The notes beneath the pieces are model-generated. The model was not told the DNA's origin. It made no database searches and saw only the letters and a list, made by a program, of their open reading frames with translations. This document shows, in pieces, positions 10,897 to 21,699 of a DNA stretch of 64,000 nucleotides. The position numbers and the translations under genes were made by a program. Source of the stretch: Eunapius fragilis (lineage: Eukaryota > Porifera > Demospongiae > Spongillida > Spongillidae); the NCBI GenBank assembly GCA_963681505.1, contig OY811985.1, positions 929,001 through 993,000 of the forward strand. The letters are read 5' to 3'. Position 1 is the first letter of the stretch. The number at the start of each line of letters is the position of its first letter.

Positions 10897-11470
10897 AATG
10901 TTGAGAGGTTACTGCTATAGCTGGCACATATAGATACGCTCCGGTGGGATGCATGGTGTAGCTTTATATATGAGACGTGGTTGTTGCCGCAACGAAGGGA
11001 GTCTCTTGAGAGTTATTGACATGCATGCGTGCATGAGTGGTTTGTATATACGGCAAACTTAAACAAAACAATTAACATTAATCATCGCTGCAGCAAAGCA
11101 CCTTGGCAGACTGAGATGGTTTAATGCTCATCAGTCCTATGGCAATGGTGGGTCAATAACGTCGAACGATGCCGTCCCCGTGCAGTATAATAAAATTGGA
11201 GAGATTATTACACTTCACGACGTGCTGTCAACATTATGCGGTCCAAGCATATTAATAACAAAAAGGAATGTCGTGTGCTCAATTGTATTCCAATGGTTCC
11301 CTTCTGAATTGGGATGAAGGGCTCTTCTGGCAGAACTTTGCAAAATTTAAAGTTGCAACTACGCATACGCGGATCCGCGATCCGCGAATTTGATTTGGTT
11401 CAATTTATACAATTAACTGCGCAAATTGATAACCTTCAATAGTTAGTTACGCGCCACTTGCACTTGTTTC
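10897..11470. other. Divergent intergenic region
   Basis: 574 bp between the start codons of the PH-Costars gene (minus) and the ARM-Tudor-AlbA gene (plus). It should hold both promoters. A short palindrome (GCGGATCCGCGATCCGCGAA) lies near 11370. No coding signal. Confidence 0.45.
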
Positions 11471-13318
11471 ATGGAAAGTGTAAGGAAAGTTTTAGCCGAC
11501 ATAAGCTGCAGTGAGGGAGAAACGAACGCCGCTTTAGAGGCGCTCGCGGAGTTCTACTGCATCGATGTGCACGAGGATGTACGGAAGTTTGTCTTTACTA
11601 GCGGGATCGCCAAACGGCTCGTGGGCATCTTGCGGTCCTCGTCACGACCGTCTTCTCTCACAACGGCAGCGCGGTGTTTGGCGCTAATTGCGTACGACGA
11701 CCAAGAAGCCAAGACTTACTTTGCGCGTCTCGAAGCAATTCCCCTGTTTCTCGCCACGTGCGAACCTCTCTCCAGCATAGCCGCGCTTGTAAACATGGAG
11801 GAAGAACGAATATCGCTCTACGAAGAGGCCCTCGGAGCCATTCGGACTCTCACTTTCCAGAACAGCGACAACCAGCGTTTGTTCCGCGATAATGGCGGCA
11901 CGAAGCGTCTCGTGGCTATTCACAACAGCTGCCTCTCATCAGAGCACGCCACATACCGCGCGAAGGCCGCGGGTAAACTGGCGGCACTGGTACTGGGCAA
12001 CAAAATGATATGCCGAGCTGCGCAGATGCTCAAGGGCAGCCGGCTTCATTCTGATACGGTAAGGGCGTTCGCCGCTCTTTCAAAGCACGTGGCCGCGATA
12101 GGGACCCAGTATCCCGCTTATTTGGTCGACCTTGCGGATGGGGGGCAGCGGTGGGTTGCCGACCAGATGATACAGGCGAACGTCGTGTTGGGGACACCGC
12201 TCGAGTGGCCAGACCAGAGTGCGGTGAAGTGGACGTGTGTGAGAGTGACAGCCGTGGAGGATGGGGGACACCTCTGGTGCCAGTTTCTGACAAAAGAGGT
12301 CCAACCCAGAGTGACAAAGATGGCGGAGAGCCTTCAGAGCATGGTACCGTGACCCTCCCTCACTTCCCTCTCTCTCCCTCCCTCACTTCCTTTCTCCCTC
12401 CCTCACTTCCTCTCTCCCTCCCACACTTCCTCTCTCCCTCCCTCACTTCCTCTCTCCCTCCCTCACTTCCACTCTCCCTCCTCACTTCCCTCTCTCTCCC
12501 TCCCTCACTTCCTCTCTCCCTCCCTCACAGCTACTCCCTCTCCCTCCCTCACTCCCTCCCTCACTCCCTCCCTCACTTCCTCCCTCACTTCCTCTCTCCC
12601 TCCCTCACTCCCTCCCTCCCTCACTTCCTCTCTCCCTCTTACACCTATCTTTTGTTCTGATTTATCGTCTGCCCATTTTCATGATCTATCACCTGTGGAC
12701 TCTTCTTCCTTGCTTCTCAGCCACCACCAGGATTTCAGGGCCCTGACTCCCTCCCTGGTATCACAGTTGGCTCCTCTTACGCCATGTACTATGATCCAGC
12801 AGTCTGTGGCCAACATGGCTGTCTCGCAGAACCTCAGTGGTGCAGAGGGAGATTGCTCCAGGAGGGGGACAAATGGGGGAGGGTGTGTGTGTTAGCTGTG
12901 GACTATGGCATCATGGTACGTCTCCCTGCCTCTCACCTGGGGGCCTTGCCCCAGCCCTGCCTAGGTGTTCCCCCTCAGGTTAGTAGTGATAGGGTTATGG
13001 AGGGAAGAGAAAGGGGAGGAGAAGATGGAGACATGCATCTTATGGTCCAGGGAAGAGGAAGGGGAGGAGAAGATGGAGACATGCATGTTATGGAGGGAAG
13101 AGGAAGGGGAGGAGAAGATGGAGGCATACATGTTATGGAGGGAAGAGGAAGGGGAGGAGAAGATGGAGACATGCATGTTATGGAGGGAAGAGGAAGGGGA
13201 GGAGAAGATGGAGACATACGTGTCTTTTCCTTCTGCAGGCTATACCTTGTAAGCTGATGGGAGTGAAACCACTCCCTCCAAGTTTCCTTATGTTAGAAAA
13301 TATTGCAGGTATCTTTTG

Positions 13319-13354
<36 letters not shown>

Positions 13355-14415
13355 CATCACATTACTTGTGCCTAGGTATTATACACAATATTGCTTCGGA
13401 TTCATCACTGTACATCAATGATATCAGAGTGTTTCAAGGGCTGGGGATGCTGTTAGAGGCAAGTGTTGGATCTGTCACTTTGCACTGCCTCACAGCCATC
13501 CCCCCCCCCCCCCCCCCATGGGGCTCATCTCTCATCCCCCCCCCCTCCCCCATGGCTCATCCTCTCCCCCCTCCATGGGGTTCATCTCTCTTCAGCTGGC
13601 TCAGCTCCCTGATAGGGAGTGTGTTGTACAGGCCCTTGGAGCTCTCATCTGTGTAAGTCAGAGTGCCGATATTGCATCAGAGCTGGGTCGACTTGGAGCT
13701 GTGAAAATAGTTCTTGGTAAGTTGCTTGTGTTCTGTGTGATGAGTGTGTGTATGTGTGTGTGTGTATGTGTGTGTGTGTGTGATTATTTTACATTGATGT
13801 TTGCTATGAACACGTCCACACAATCCTCTCCCAAGGACTGTGTGGTCTTCACAGATCAGACACAGACCTCATGAAGATGGTGATGAACCTTCTGTGTGCA
13901 CTCCTCCTGGGATGTCACATGAACTGTGTGCTGTTTAAGAGGGAGGGAGGAGAAGCGTTTGTGGGAAAGTTGATTCACGAGGTGGAAGGCAGGGATTTGG
14001 AAGTGCTTGCTGCAAGGGTCTTCTATAACCTTTCGATCACCTGGTAGGGGGTATTCCTTTTCTTCTGGTGTGTGTTGCAAATCTGTCTCACACTTCTCCC
14101 TCATTGCATGTACTGTTGAGTGCCAAAGGTCTGGGGAGGAGCCCGGAACAGTGAGTTCTGTCGATACAGTCACATGATCTTCACTTGTCACCGAAGTAGC
14201 TTGCAATGTCCTCACTACCCAATCATCTTCAATGCCCAAGCATACATTGATCATTGAAGCCTATCCCCCCCTTCTCCCCCCCTCCCCCCCAACTTTGTAA
14301 CCTATCACTTGACTTGTACAATGTATCACATGACAAGTGTGTACAGTTTATTGGAGAATTTATCATATAGTGTACAATTTATTGTGTCTGTTTACTTCAG
14401 TGCTATGATTGGGTG

Positions 14416-14473
<58 letters not shown>

Positions 14474-15966
14474 TGTGTGATGTGTCAGAATAAGGAGACT
14501 TCGAGCGGTGAATGGAGAAAGAAGCCTTGCCAAACCAGTCATCCGTGCAAGGCTAAGCGACTCAGAGGGCAGTGATGAAGACCGTCGGAGACTGAGGGAT
14601 GTAGAAGGGGAGGAGGAGGAGGAAGAGGAGGTCCTGTTGCAACACTACCATCAGCATGGCGCTGGTGTGACCCGGAAGGTGTACACACTGTGGAGCACGC
14701 TTCCATTCAGGAGAGACAGCACGCATGAGTTCAAGTGAGTCACCCTTGATGTGTGTGCTGTAATTTGTTAAAATTGTCAGTATGGAGGATAATTTTGACA
14801 AGCAGCCTGCATTGTTGGCAGGGTTAATGCTGTTGCTTTAGGCCTGATTGTTGGATAAGACCATGTTTTGATTATTTCAAAAATTGCCTAAAAATGATGC
14901 ATACATGTACATGCATAGTTATATTAGATCCCTATGTAATGTTCCTTGAGGGGGAGGCTTGGCTGTACCATTGAGGGCAGTATTAGTTTGCACAACCTAC
15001 AAACGTGGCTTCATAGCGTTATAAGTAATATCTTTTTTTTTTTTAAACGTAGACTTCTTGAAACTAAACCATTGAAAATCAAGCTTAGAAGGTAAGATCA
15101 TCAACGCACAAACACACATACACACACATACACACACACACAACAAATGCTATCAAGTGCATTGAAACTGTAGGACCATCTGTGCCTTGATCAACACTGG
15201 CGTTGAGTGCACAATCTACCTTGGGATCTCTAGTGAAGGTGTGGTTTATGGAGTTCAATTGGACCGAGGCATGGTAAGTTTGGGGAGGGGAGGCTAAAGG
15301 CAGTCATCTTTATCTACGAGGGTCCCCTGGTGTACAGCATGCACAAACTAAGTCGCTTGTACACTTTTTTTTTTGCACTTGATACACAGATGGATCATTT
15401 CTGTTTCAAACTGGACGGGCTGATGTCTGACTTTTCACCCAGTATTAAACATGACAGATACACAGTCAGCTCTCTTATGTCCTTCCATGTTTTGCTTTTT
15501 TTTTTTTCATATCTTTTTGTGACATCTTTCAGGTGAACTTTGTACCTGTTGTGAAGAGCCCCCTTGGAACCACTCTTCCCCCTACTGAACTCAAGGCTGC
15601 GTATATCATTGAAGTGAATCTTATGCCATCAATAGTGAGACAGTTCCATACATTCAGGAAACTTGTTGGAAGGTCTTGGTTTGAAAGGTGCAGTGTTCTG
15701 TGTGAAAATGTCATGCAAATATTACTTGTTTTGTTTATTTGCAGGTGTTATTATAGGACTGGATGTAGCGATGTAAAGGTGGGCGTTGCCCTCCCTCACC
15801 CCGCCCACTCCCCACTTTATGCCTCCTCTTTTAGCTGTCCTTTCATAGCCTAAGACAGACAGTGGCTCAGGAAGAGGGGGAACGTTGCCAGCAAGAGTTG
15901 GACGCTCTGGAGAGAAGTGTAGTTAACATGGAACAGGCCCGCCAATTGTCCAATGACAGCATTTGA
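11471..15966 (+). CDS. ARM repeat / extended Tudor / ARM / Schlafen-type AlbA protein
   Basis: Thirteen exons: 11471-12343, 12721-12978, 13239-13308, 13376-13458 (GC donor), 13596-13716, 13836-14043, 14495-14734, 15053-15091, 15174-15273, 15390-15464, 15533-15687, 15745-15778 and 15835-15966; 795 residues in one frame. Residues 1-215 are armadillo-like helical repeats. Residues about 250-400 fit an extended Tudor domain: VRVTAVEDGGHLWCQFL, SSYAMYYDP, WCRGRLL and VLAVDYGIMVRLP, ending PCKLMGVKPLP. The usual Asn of VDYGN is Ile here. ARM-like repeats follow (400-537), then an acidic linker. Residues about 605-752 match the Schlafen AlbA_2 fold: DSTHEFK, ICALINTGVECTIYLGI, GVVYGVQLDRGM, DRYTVNFVPVV and CYYRTGCSDVK. 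The last 40 residues form a coiled coil. Tudor plus Schlafen-like modules occur in piRNA-precursor processing machinery of other animals; a germline small-RNA role is inference. Exon joins at 15464 and 15834 are the least certain. Confidence 0.78.
12344..12660 (+). repeat. CT-rich simple repeat in intron 1
   Basis: Tandem CCCTCCCTCACTTCCTCTCT-like units fill the first intron of the ARM-Tudor-AlbA gene. The open frames across it are low-complexity artefacts. Confidence 0.7.
12993..13220 (+). repeat. About 45-bp minisatellite in intron 2
   Basis: About five copies of a purine-rich unit (GGAAGAGG...GGAGACATGCATGTTAT) lie between exons 2 and 3 of the ARM-Tudor-AlbA gene. Confidence 0.75.
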
Positions 15967-16167
15967 AAAATACACCACCATTCTTTGATAACCACACACC
16001 CTCATCATCATATTCCATGTAGCCTCATTCCTGATTCATTTGTATCCCCAGTCACCTCATAACCACTGTGTCAGTTTGAAATATTTATCACAAAGAAATT
16101 GTCAGGTGATATGTCACATGACACAGCTGATGACACATCACATGAAACATGTGGTGACTGCAGGTGT

Positions 16168-18197
16168 TCAGTCAGATTTGTCCAGTGATTGCTCTGGTCT
16201 CAGAAAGTCCTTCTTCACTATGTACCGAATACACTGTAGAATGGCATTCTGTTCCTTGCGGATCTCGGCAGCAAGAAGCTGTGTATTAAATGGAATATGG
16301 TCAACAGTAGTATGCCTAGAGTGACATGCTTACCTTCTCTAGCAATGTTGGCTTTTTAAATGTCTCACGTGTTCTATCCTGCTTACAGAAGAAAGTTGAT
16401 TGGTTATTGTAAAAACTGACTGCAATCACACTGTCCTCACTAGTCAATGTTTGTGATATTCTTACTGTAACAATCAATTTAAATGCAGAGCCAGATTTTA
16501 GGTAACAATAGGTACATTTAGCCAAAGCTCTGATGTTCTGATTTCTTTACTATACAACTTGTCCCCCATTTGACCAACTGTTAAAAATACAGCATTTTTT
16601 AATGCCAAATGGTGGATATTCAAAAGCATAATGGGCTATTCCATTTAATAACTGTACAGGGGTACAGATGACACAGCAATAAATCCCCCTGGATATTACA
16701 AATATAAAAGCTAACCACACCATTAATAGCTATTTTTTCATCCGTACCCCTGTATGGTAATGGAATAGCCCAATCCAGAAAAGACCCTCTTATGATGTCA
16801 TAGATAAAGCTGGCTGTTCAAACTTGTTAGTTTTGACCCCCCCCCCCCCCCCCCACACACAAAAACATGTCTATAATTACAAGCAACCGACCTGCCTCTT
16901 GGACTTTTCCCTAACACGACTATTTTTTTTCCTCCCAGTACAGGTGTGTACTTCCTGCTGCTGCTGAGCACTGCAGCTAGGACCCTGGGCCTCCACCTGA
17001 TGACCACTGTATACGCCACTCTCCCCCTTGTACCCCTCTGTCATGCAGCCATCATTGTCCACAGAGGTGGCAGGAGCGTGCGGCAAAGAGGGGAGAGGCT
17101 TGGTGTCTTCATCCTCGTCAGCAGTGATGTCATCAGTCTGGACGCAGTTGTGGCCACGCTGCACCACTCCTGTGCCTCTTCCTCTCCACTGTCTGCCCCC
17201 CCGCTGGGCGAAAGGTCTCCTGCTCCCACGCCCCCCTCCCCTACGGCCTCCTCTGTCGTTATTGACGATGTGGTTAATGTACCTGTACAAAGGTGTCTCT
17301 GCTACAGAGCCAATGTTCCTCTTCCCAGAGGTGAGCTTTTGCTTCTTGGTCACATTGGCTGCAGTGGGATAGTTTCTGCAGCCATGGGGTACAATTGAGG
17401 TGTGGAGGACAGAGGGGGTAGGTAGAGAGATAGAAGGAAGAGAAGGAATGGAAGCTAAGGGCATGAGTATAGGTCAGGAAAGAAGGGTCACACCTCTTCC
17501 TTGCTTCTTTCCATTTCTGTATATCTTCGGGACTGTCAAATTTAAGTTCGTCAGGAATGTAGTGAGCCTGTAATGGAAACTGCTTCAAAAGAAGTGCAAG
17601 GAAGGGGCCATGGAGGCCACATACCAACAGTGCGTGGTCCTTCAGAGCTTTTCCACTTCCTGTGTATTCGCATACATCACACTAAAACGAACAAGATCGA
17701 GAGTGCCAAAAAATACTAAATACCTAGTCCTTACTTTCTTGTGCGTTGACAAGTGGCTTTGATAAGCTGACGAGGTCTTGTAACCTTTGCCACAGCAGTT
17801 GAAGTCAGCCTCTTGTGTTGAAGAAGGGTTAATACCTTGCGAAACTGAAACCCCTCTGTCATTGGCACCACCGCGCTAGTTGAAATACAACATTTTTTTT
17901 TTAAAAGGCCATTGCTTAAGATTCGAATTGTACCGTTCTCTTATGACCGCTGTTCCAACGACCGCCTCGACTTTGACCTCGGAAAGGTTCGGATTCGCGC
18001 CAGTTTGCTTGAGAAACGTTAGACCATCCTGGCTCAAAGAACGCCGGAGGTGGAAGAGGAGGAGGAGGATGGGGAAGTGGGGGGAATGGCTGTTGGTAAG
18101 GCGAAAACCATACGTTGGGGTTCGGAGGCATTCCATATGCGCAGTTCGTCCAGAATGGCGGAGGCGTAACGTAGGGTCCTGCTGAGTTCCACGCCAT
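16168..18197 (-). CDS. NUFIP1: NUFIP1-like protein (snoRNP assembly / ribophagy)
   Basis: Seven exons: 18197-17934, 17875-17735, 17681-17625, 17582-17494, 17375-16892, 16378-16334 and 16278-16168; 396 residues. The conserved NUFIP signature FDSPEDIQKWKEARKRNYPT crosses the exon 4/5 junction (about residue 170 on). The C-terminus (KKPTLLEKLLAAEIRKEQ, ILQCIRYIVKKDFL) matches the conserved NUFIP1 end. In the C2H2 finger at 113-133 the two Cys are adjacent (NCCGKGYKTSSAYQSHLSTH) where the family has CxxC; a CDVC follows directly. The N-terminus is Pro/aromatic-rich, with a candidate LC3-interacting motif WSNV at residue 58. An Arg/Gly-rich block follows the signature. NUFIP1 works with R2TP, NOP58 and SNU13 in box C/D snoRNP assembly and as a ribophagy receptor in mammals. 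It is head to head with ATG4. Confidence 0.87.
16633..16771. mobile_element. MITE in a NUFIP1 intron
   Basis: 139-bp element with imperfect terminal inverted repeats of about 27-32 bp: GGGCTATTCCATTTAATAAC at the left, and an inverted TGGAATAGCCC end preceded by TACCCCTGTATGG. AT-rich interior, no coding capacity. It sits in the intron between exons 5 and 6. No clear target duplication longer than 2-3 bp. Confidence 0.6.
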
Positions 18198-18302
18198 CGC
18201 TCAGCTACTATACGCTATATACACACGTGGGTTCAACCCCTCCCCCTTGTAGAATAATTAATCGCTGCGTAGGTAAAAATAAGAAGTACGTCATTGACCA
18301 CA
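18198..18302. promoter_or_regulatory. 105-bp bidirectional promoter between NUFIP1 and ATG4
   Basis: Only 105 bp lie between the two start codons, so both transcripts must start within or very near this gap, or within the opposite gene. No TATA box is evident. Coordinate expression of the pair is inference from spacing. Confidence 0.6.
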
Positions 18303-18752
18303 ATGGACCCGGAGCTAATACTCTTTGAGTCACGACCGCAGCTGCTTGTCGCTGAAGGCGAAGCCTGGATTCTGGGTGTCAGATATAGACTTCCAGAAGG
18401 TACTGTTATGCCCTTCTGGAACCTTGTACACAATGGAGTAGTGCATCTCTTTCACCTTGATTTCTGAAGACAATAATGACGTGACAGAGGACATACGCTC
18501 TCGGATATGGTGTTCGTACAGGAAAAACTTTAGGGCTATCGGTTAGCCTTACCGACGGTTGGTGCGTGATGTCGTATTGAATGGACTTTCTACCCCCCCT
18601 CCCCCCCTCCCCCCCCACGTGTTCTAGGCGGCACATCGCTGACAAGTGACAGCGGATGGGGGTGTATGTTACGATGCGGGCAAATGCTGTTGGCGCACAC
18701 ACTCGTCTGCAAACACCTTGGAAGAAGTGGGTCGTTGTTTTTGTTTTCTACA

Positions 18753-18820
<68 letters not shown>

Positions 18821-21126
18821 ACTGTCTCTCTCTCACTGTCTCTCTCTGTTGGTACCTCTCCCTCCTCCAACTTTATCCCCACACATGTACACATATACAC
18901 ACACAACACACACCTACCCACACACATGTACACACATACATGTACACACACCACATGTACACACATACATGCCTGATGTGCACAGACTGGCGATGGCAGC
19001 CAAATGTTCATGACCTCATCTACACTGAGGTAAGGCTGCATTGTTGTATATCCCCTGTTTAAAAAGAAAATAATCGTTCCCTACCACCCAGGTCTTGAAG
19101 AAGTTTCTTGACCTCAGGGATAGTGAGTACTCCATTCAGATGATAGGTTGGTTGGCAACGTAATGTCACGGGACGTCTTGCTACCCTTCCTCCCCTCACC
19201 CACCTTCACTTGACACCATCCCCTCTGGTGGTGTCTTTTAATAGCACTACAGGGGGAGGACTTTGGAAGGACCGTGGGTCAATGGTTTGGGCCCAACAAC
19301 GTAGCTCATGCTATCAGGTATGCATCACCCCTACCCCCACCCCCACCCCGTGCCATTGAACACCATCACCACCTCATCACTACACTGCACACCTAAAACA
19401 GAAAGTTGGCTGTGCGAGATTTGTGGAGTAAGCTTGCTGTTCATGTTGCCATGGATATGCTGGTGGTGGTAGATGACATCAGTAAGTCTCAATGGGGTTA
19501 ATGGGGCTGCATTAGTGAGATAACCCTCCACCTTTATCCTCCCACCCTCACCTCTTCACTTCCTACACCACATCTCATCTAACTCTCGCCCAGAGGAGTT
19601 GTGTCGAAAAGGTCACCAGAGCGTAATTTCAGTGGACGTTACTACCACAACAGGAGAAACCATCCCAGTGGACGAAGCATCTGTTCCCTACCCTCCATCA
19701 AAGGTACCGTTGTGCCATCCCTTAAATTCCCGCTCATCCGTGGCAAGTGGGCGGAGCCAAGACAGAGCGCACCAATCATCATGCTCGCAAAGTGAAAGTG
19801 AACTGTGCCACACACAGCCTCAGTGCTCGGGAGGCCATGGCTGCAAGCGGTCTGGGGACAAGTCACGCACTCGCCCTACAAGGCTACCGCCTCCAACTCT
19901 TGATGGAGCACACCCATCCCTGGACACAAACTACAGGTCGCTACTTCTGTTCATACCATTAAGACTGGGGCAAGACAAGTTTAATATGGAATATGCATCT
20001 GCCCTGAAGGTGTGTGTGTTTGTGACATATGGTAAACGTGTTGTGATGTGTGTGTGTGTGTGTGTGTGGTTTATCTGTCCCCCAAATATTCTGTCTGTAG
20101 GCCTGCCTCACATTGCCCCAGTCGGTAGGGTTTATTGGGGGCAAGCCTAGGCACGCCTTGTACGTCATTGGATATCATGGTATGATGTTGTCATGAGTCG
20201 TCACCGTTGGTGTATGAGGTGGGGTCCGGTTCCATTCCAGATGACCAGCTCATCTACCTGGATCCACATGTGACCCAGCCCACTGTACAGGTGTCTGAGG
20301 ATGGCAGCATACCTGATGACACATACCACTGCTTAGAAGCGCAGAGAATGAGAATATCAGAGCTTGATCCCTCGGTGGCTTTGGTGGGTGTGTGCAGTTT
20401 GTGCGATGGATTCATTAGTGGTGCTTGTCTTTTAACCGTGCAGGGGTTTTTCTGCAAAGATGAGGCAGACTTTGATGACCTTGTCAAGAGACTTCGTGAG
20501 GTTAGTTATTGATGTGTAATGGTGGTTAGTCGTTGTATTACAACTACAACCGGAGTCATTTCAGTTTGCTACACTCAAACTTCTGTTTTCATTTTGCTAC
20601 AATCTAACTGTTGGGGGTTCTAATGTTTTTTCAAGGAATTGCATCAGACTGATGCGGTCAATTTGCAACTAGAAAGAGGGAAGCACTTATGCTTTTTGGC
20701 AAATGGTCGCCATTTGCCCTCATGAGAATCATTTTATTGACCCGTTTATTGTCAAGTACAATATTATAACTGAAGTAATGCCCATATATTATCTCACGAG
20801 GGAGGGGAAGTATTTTATTGGTCCACTCTACAAACATGTACGTTAGACCCTGTTTCATTTATCACACACACACACACCTCCTCAGCAAGTCCTGTCACAA
20901 ATGGGCTACATGTTTGAGCTGGCCACCACACGCCCACCCTTCCTCGGTCCCCCCGGCTCCCCAAGCATTGTGCTCAAGGAACGTACGTTCAAGCAAATAA
21001 CCACACCCCACGTGTTTCAGCTCTCACAGCCACACCCCTCTTGCAGCATTCCAGATGGTGGATACGATGATGGATGATGATAGCTACGACACTGACGGCT
21101 ATGTGTTGGTGGACATACCCAAATAA
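18303..21126 (+). CDS. ATG4: ATG4 cysteine protease (Atg8/LC3 processing)
   Basis: Thirteen exons: 18303-18399, 18470-18541, 18628-18726, 18986-19029, 19092-19146, 19245-19317, 19402-19481, 19594-20009, 20101-20179, 20241-20383, 20444-20500, 20886-20982 and 21047-21126; 463 residues. ATG4 cleaves the C-terminus of Atg8/LC3 and delipidates it during autophagy (family C54). The catalytic Cys69 is in [15 protein letters not shown], and the Asp346/His348 pair in [10 protein letters not shown]. Other signatures: [56 protein letters not shown] and [20 protein letters not shown]. Exon 8 carries a long low-complexity insertion (Ser/Thr/Cys-rich, about residues 178-285) before the LLFIPLRLG strand; I cannot exclude an intron hidden inside it. 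The tail ends [12 protein letters not shown], an acidic YxxV that fits an LC3-interacting motif. Confidence 0.9.
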
Positions 21127-21699
21127 CGCCCACCACAGCAACCGCAGTGCTTTTAATCATTAACTTGATATGTCTGTTGTGCACTCAAAATATAAAACTG
21201 AACTGTTTTATGTCAACCAGCTGCTGCATGGTTAATAACTGGGATATACATGATTAATAACTAGGATATACGGGTAGAGGTGTTTGTTGAGACAGCTGGG
21301 ATAAAGTTCACCAGGAAAGTTGTGGACTGGACATCATTGTATCGTATTGCAACAGCAAAAGCATGTGATGCAGCCATGCACATCACATGACCTGTACACC
21401 AGCACATGCACCCATCATGTGATGCAGCCATGCACACCAACATCACATGACCTGTACACCAGCACATGCACCCATCATGTGATTGCAGCCATGCACACCA
21501 ACATCACATGACCTGTACACCCACCCATCATGATCAGTGATCACAGTATAATAACATATGTAAACTTACAAACTAAAGCTACACACATCATCATCACACA
21601 CACACACATTGGACAAGAAAAGAGAGAACGTATGCTTCTTTTTTTTCTTTGTTAAAACACGGGAACAGTATATTACCATCAAATAGTCTCCACTTTCTT
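21127..21699. other. Convergent intergenic region with about 59-bp tandem repeat
   Basis: Lies between the ATG4 and LAMP-A stop codons. At 21361-21525 about three copies of a 59-60 bp unit (CATCACATGACCTGTACACC...) repeat in tandem. No coding signal. Confidence 0.55.
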
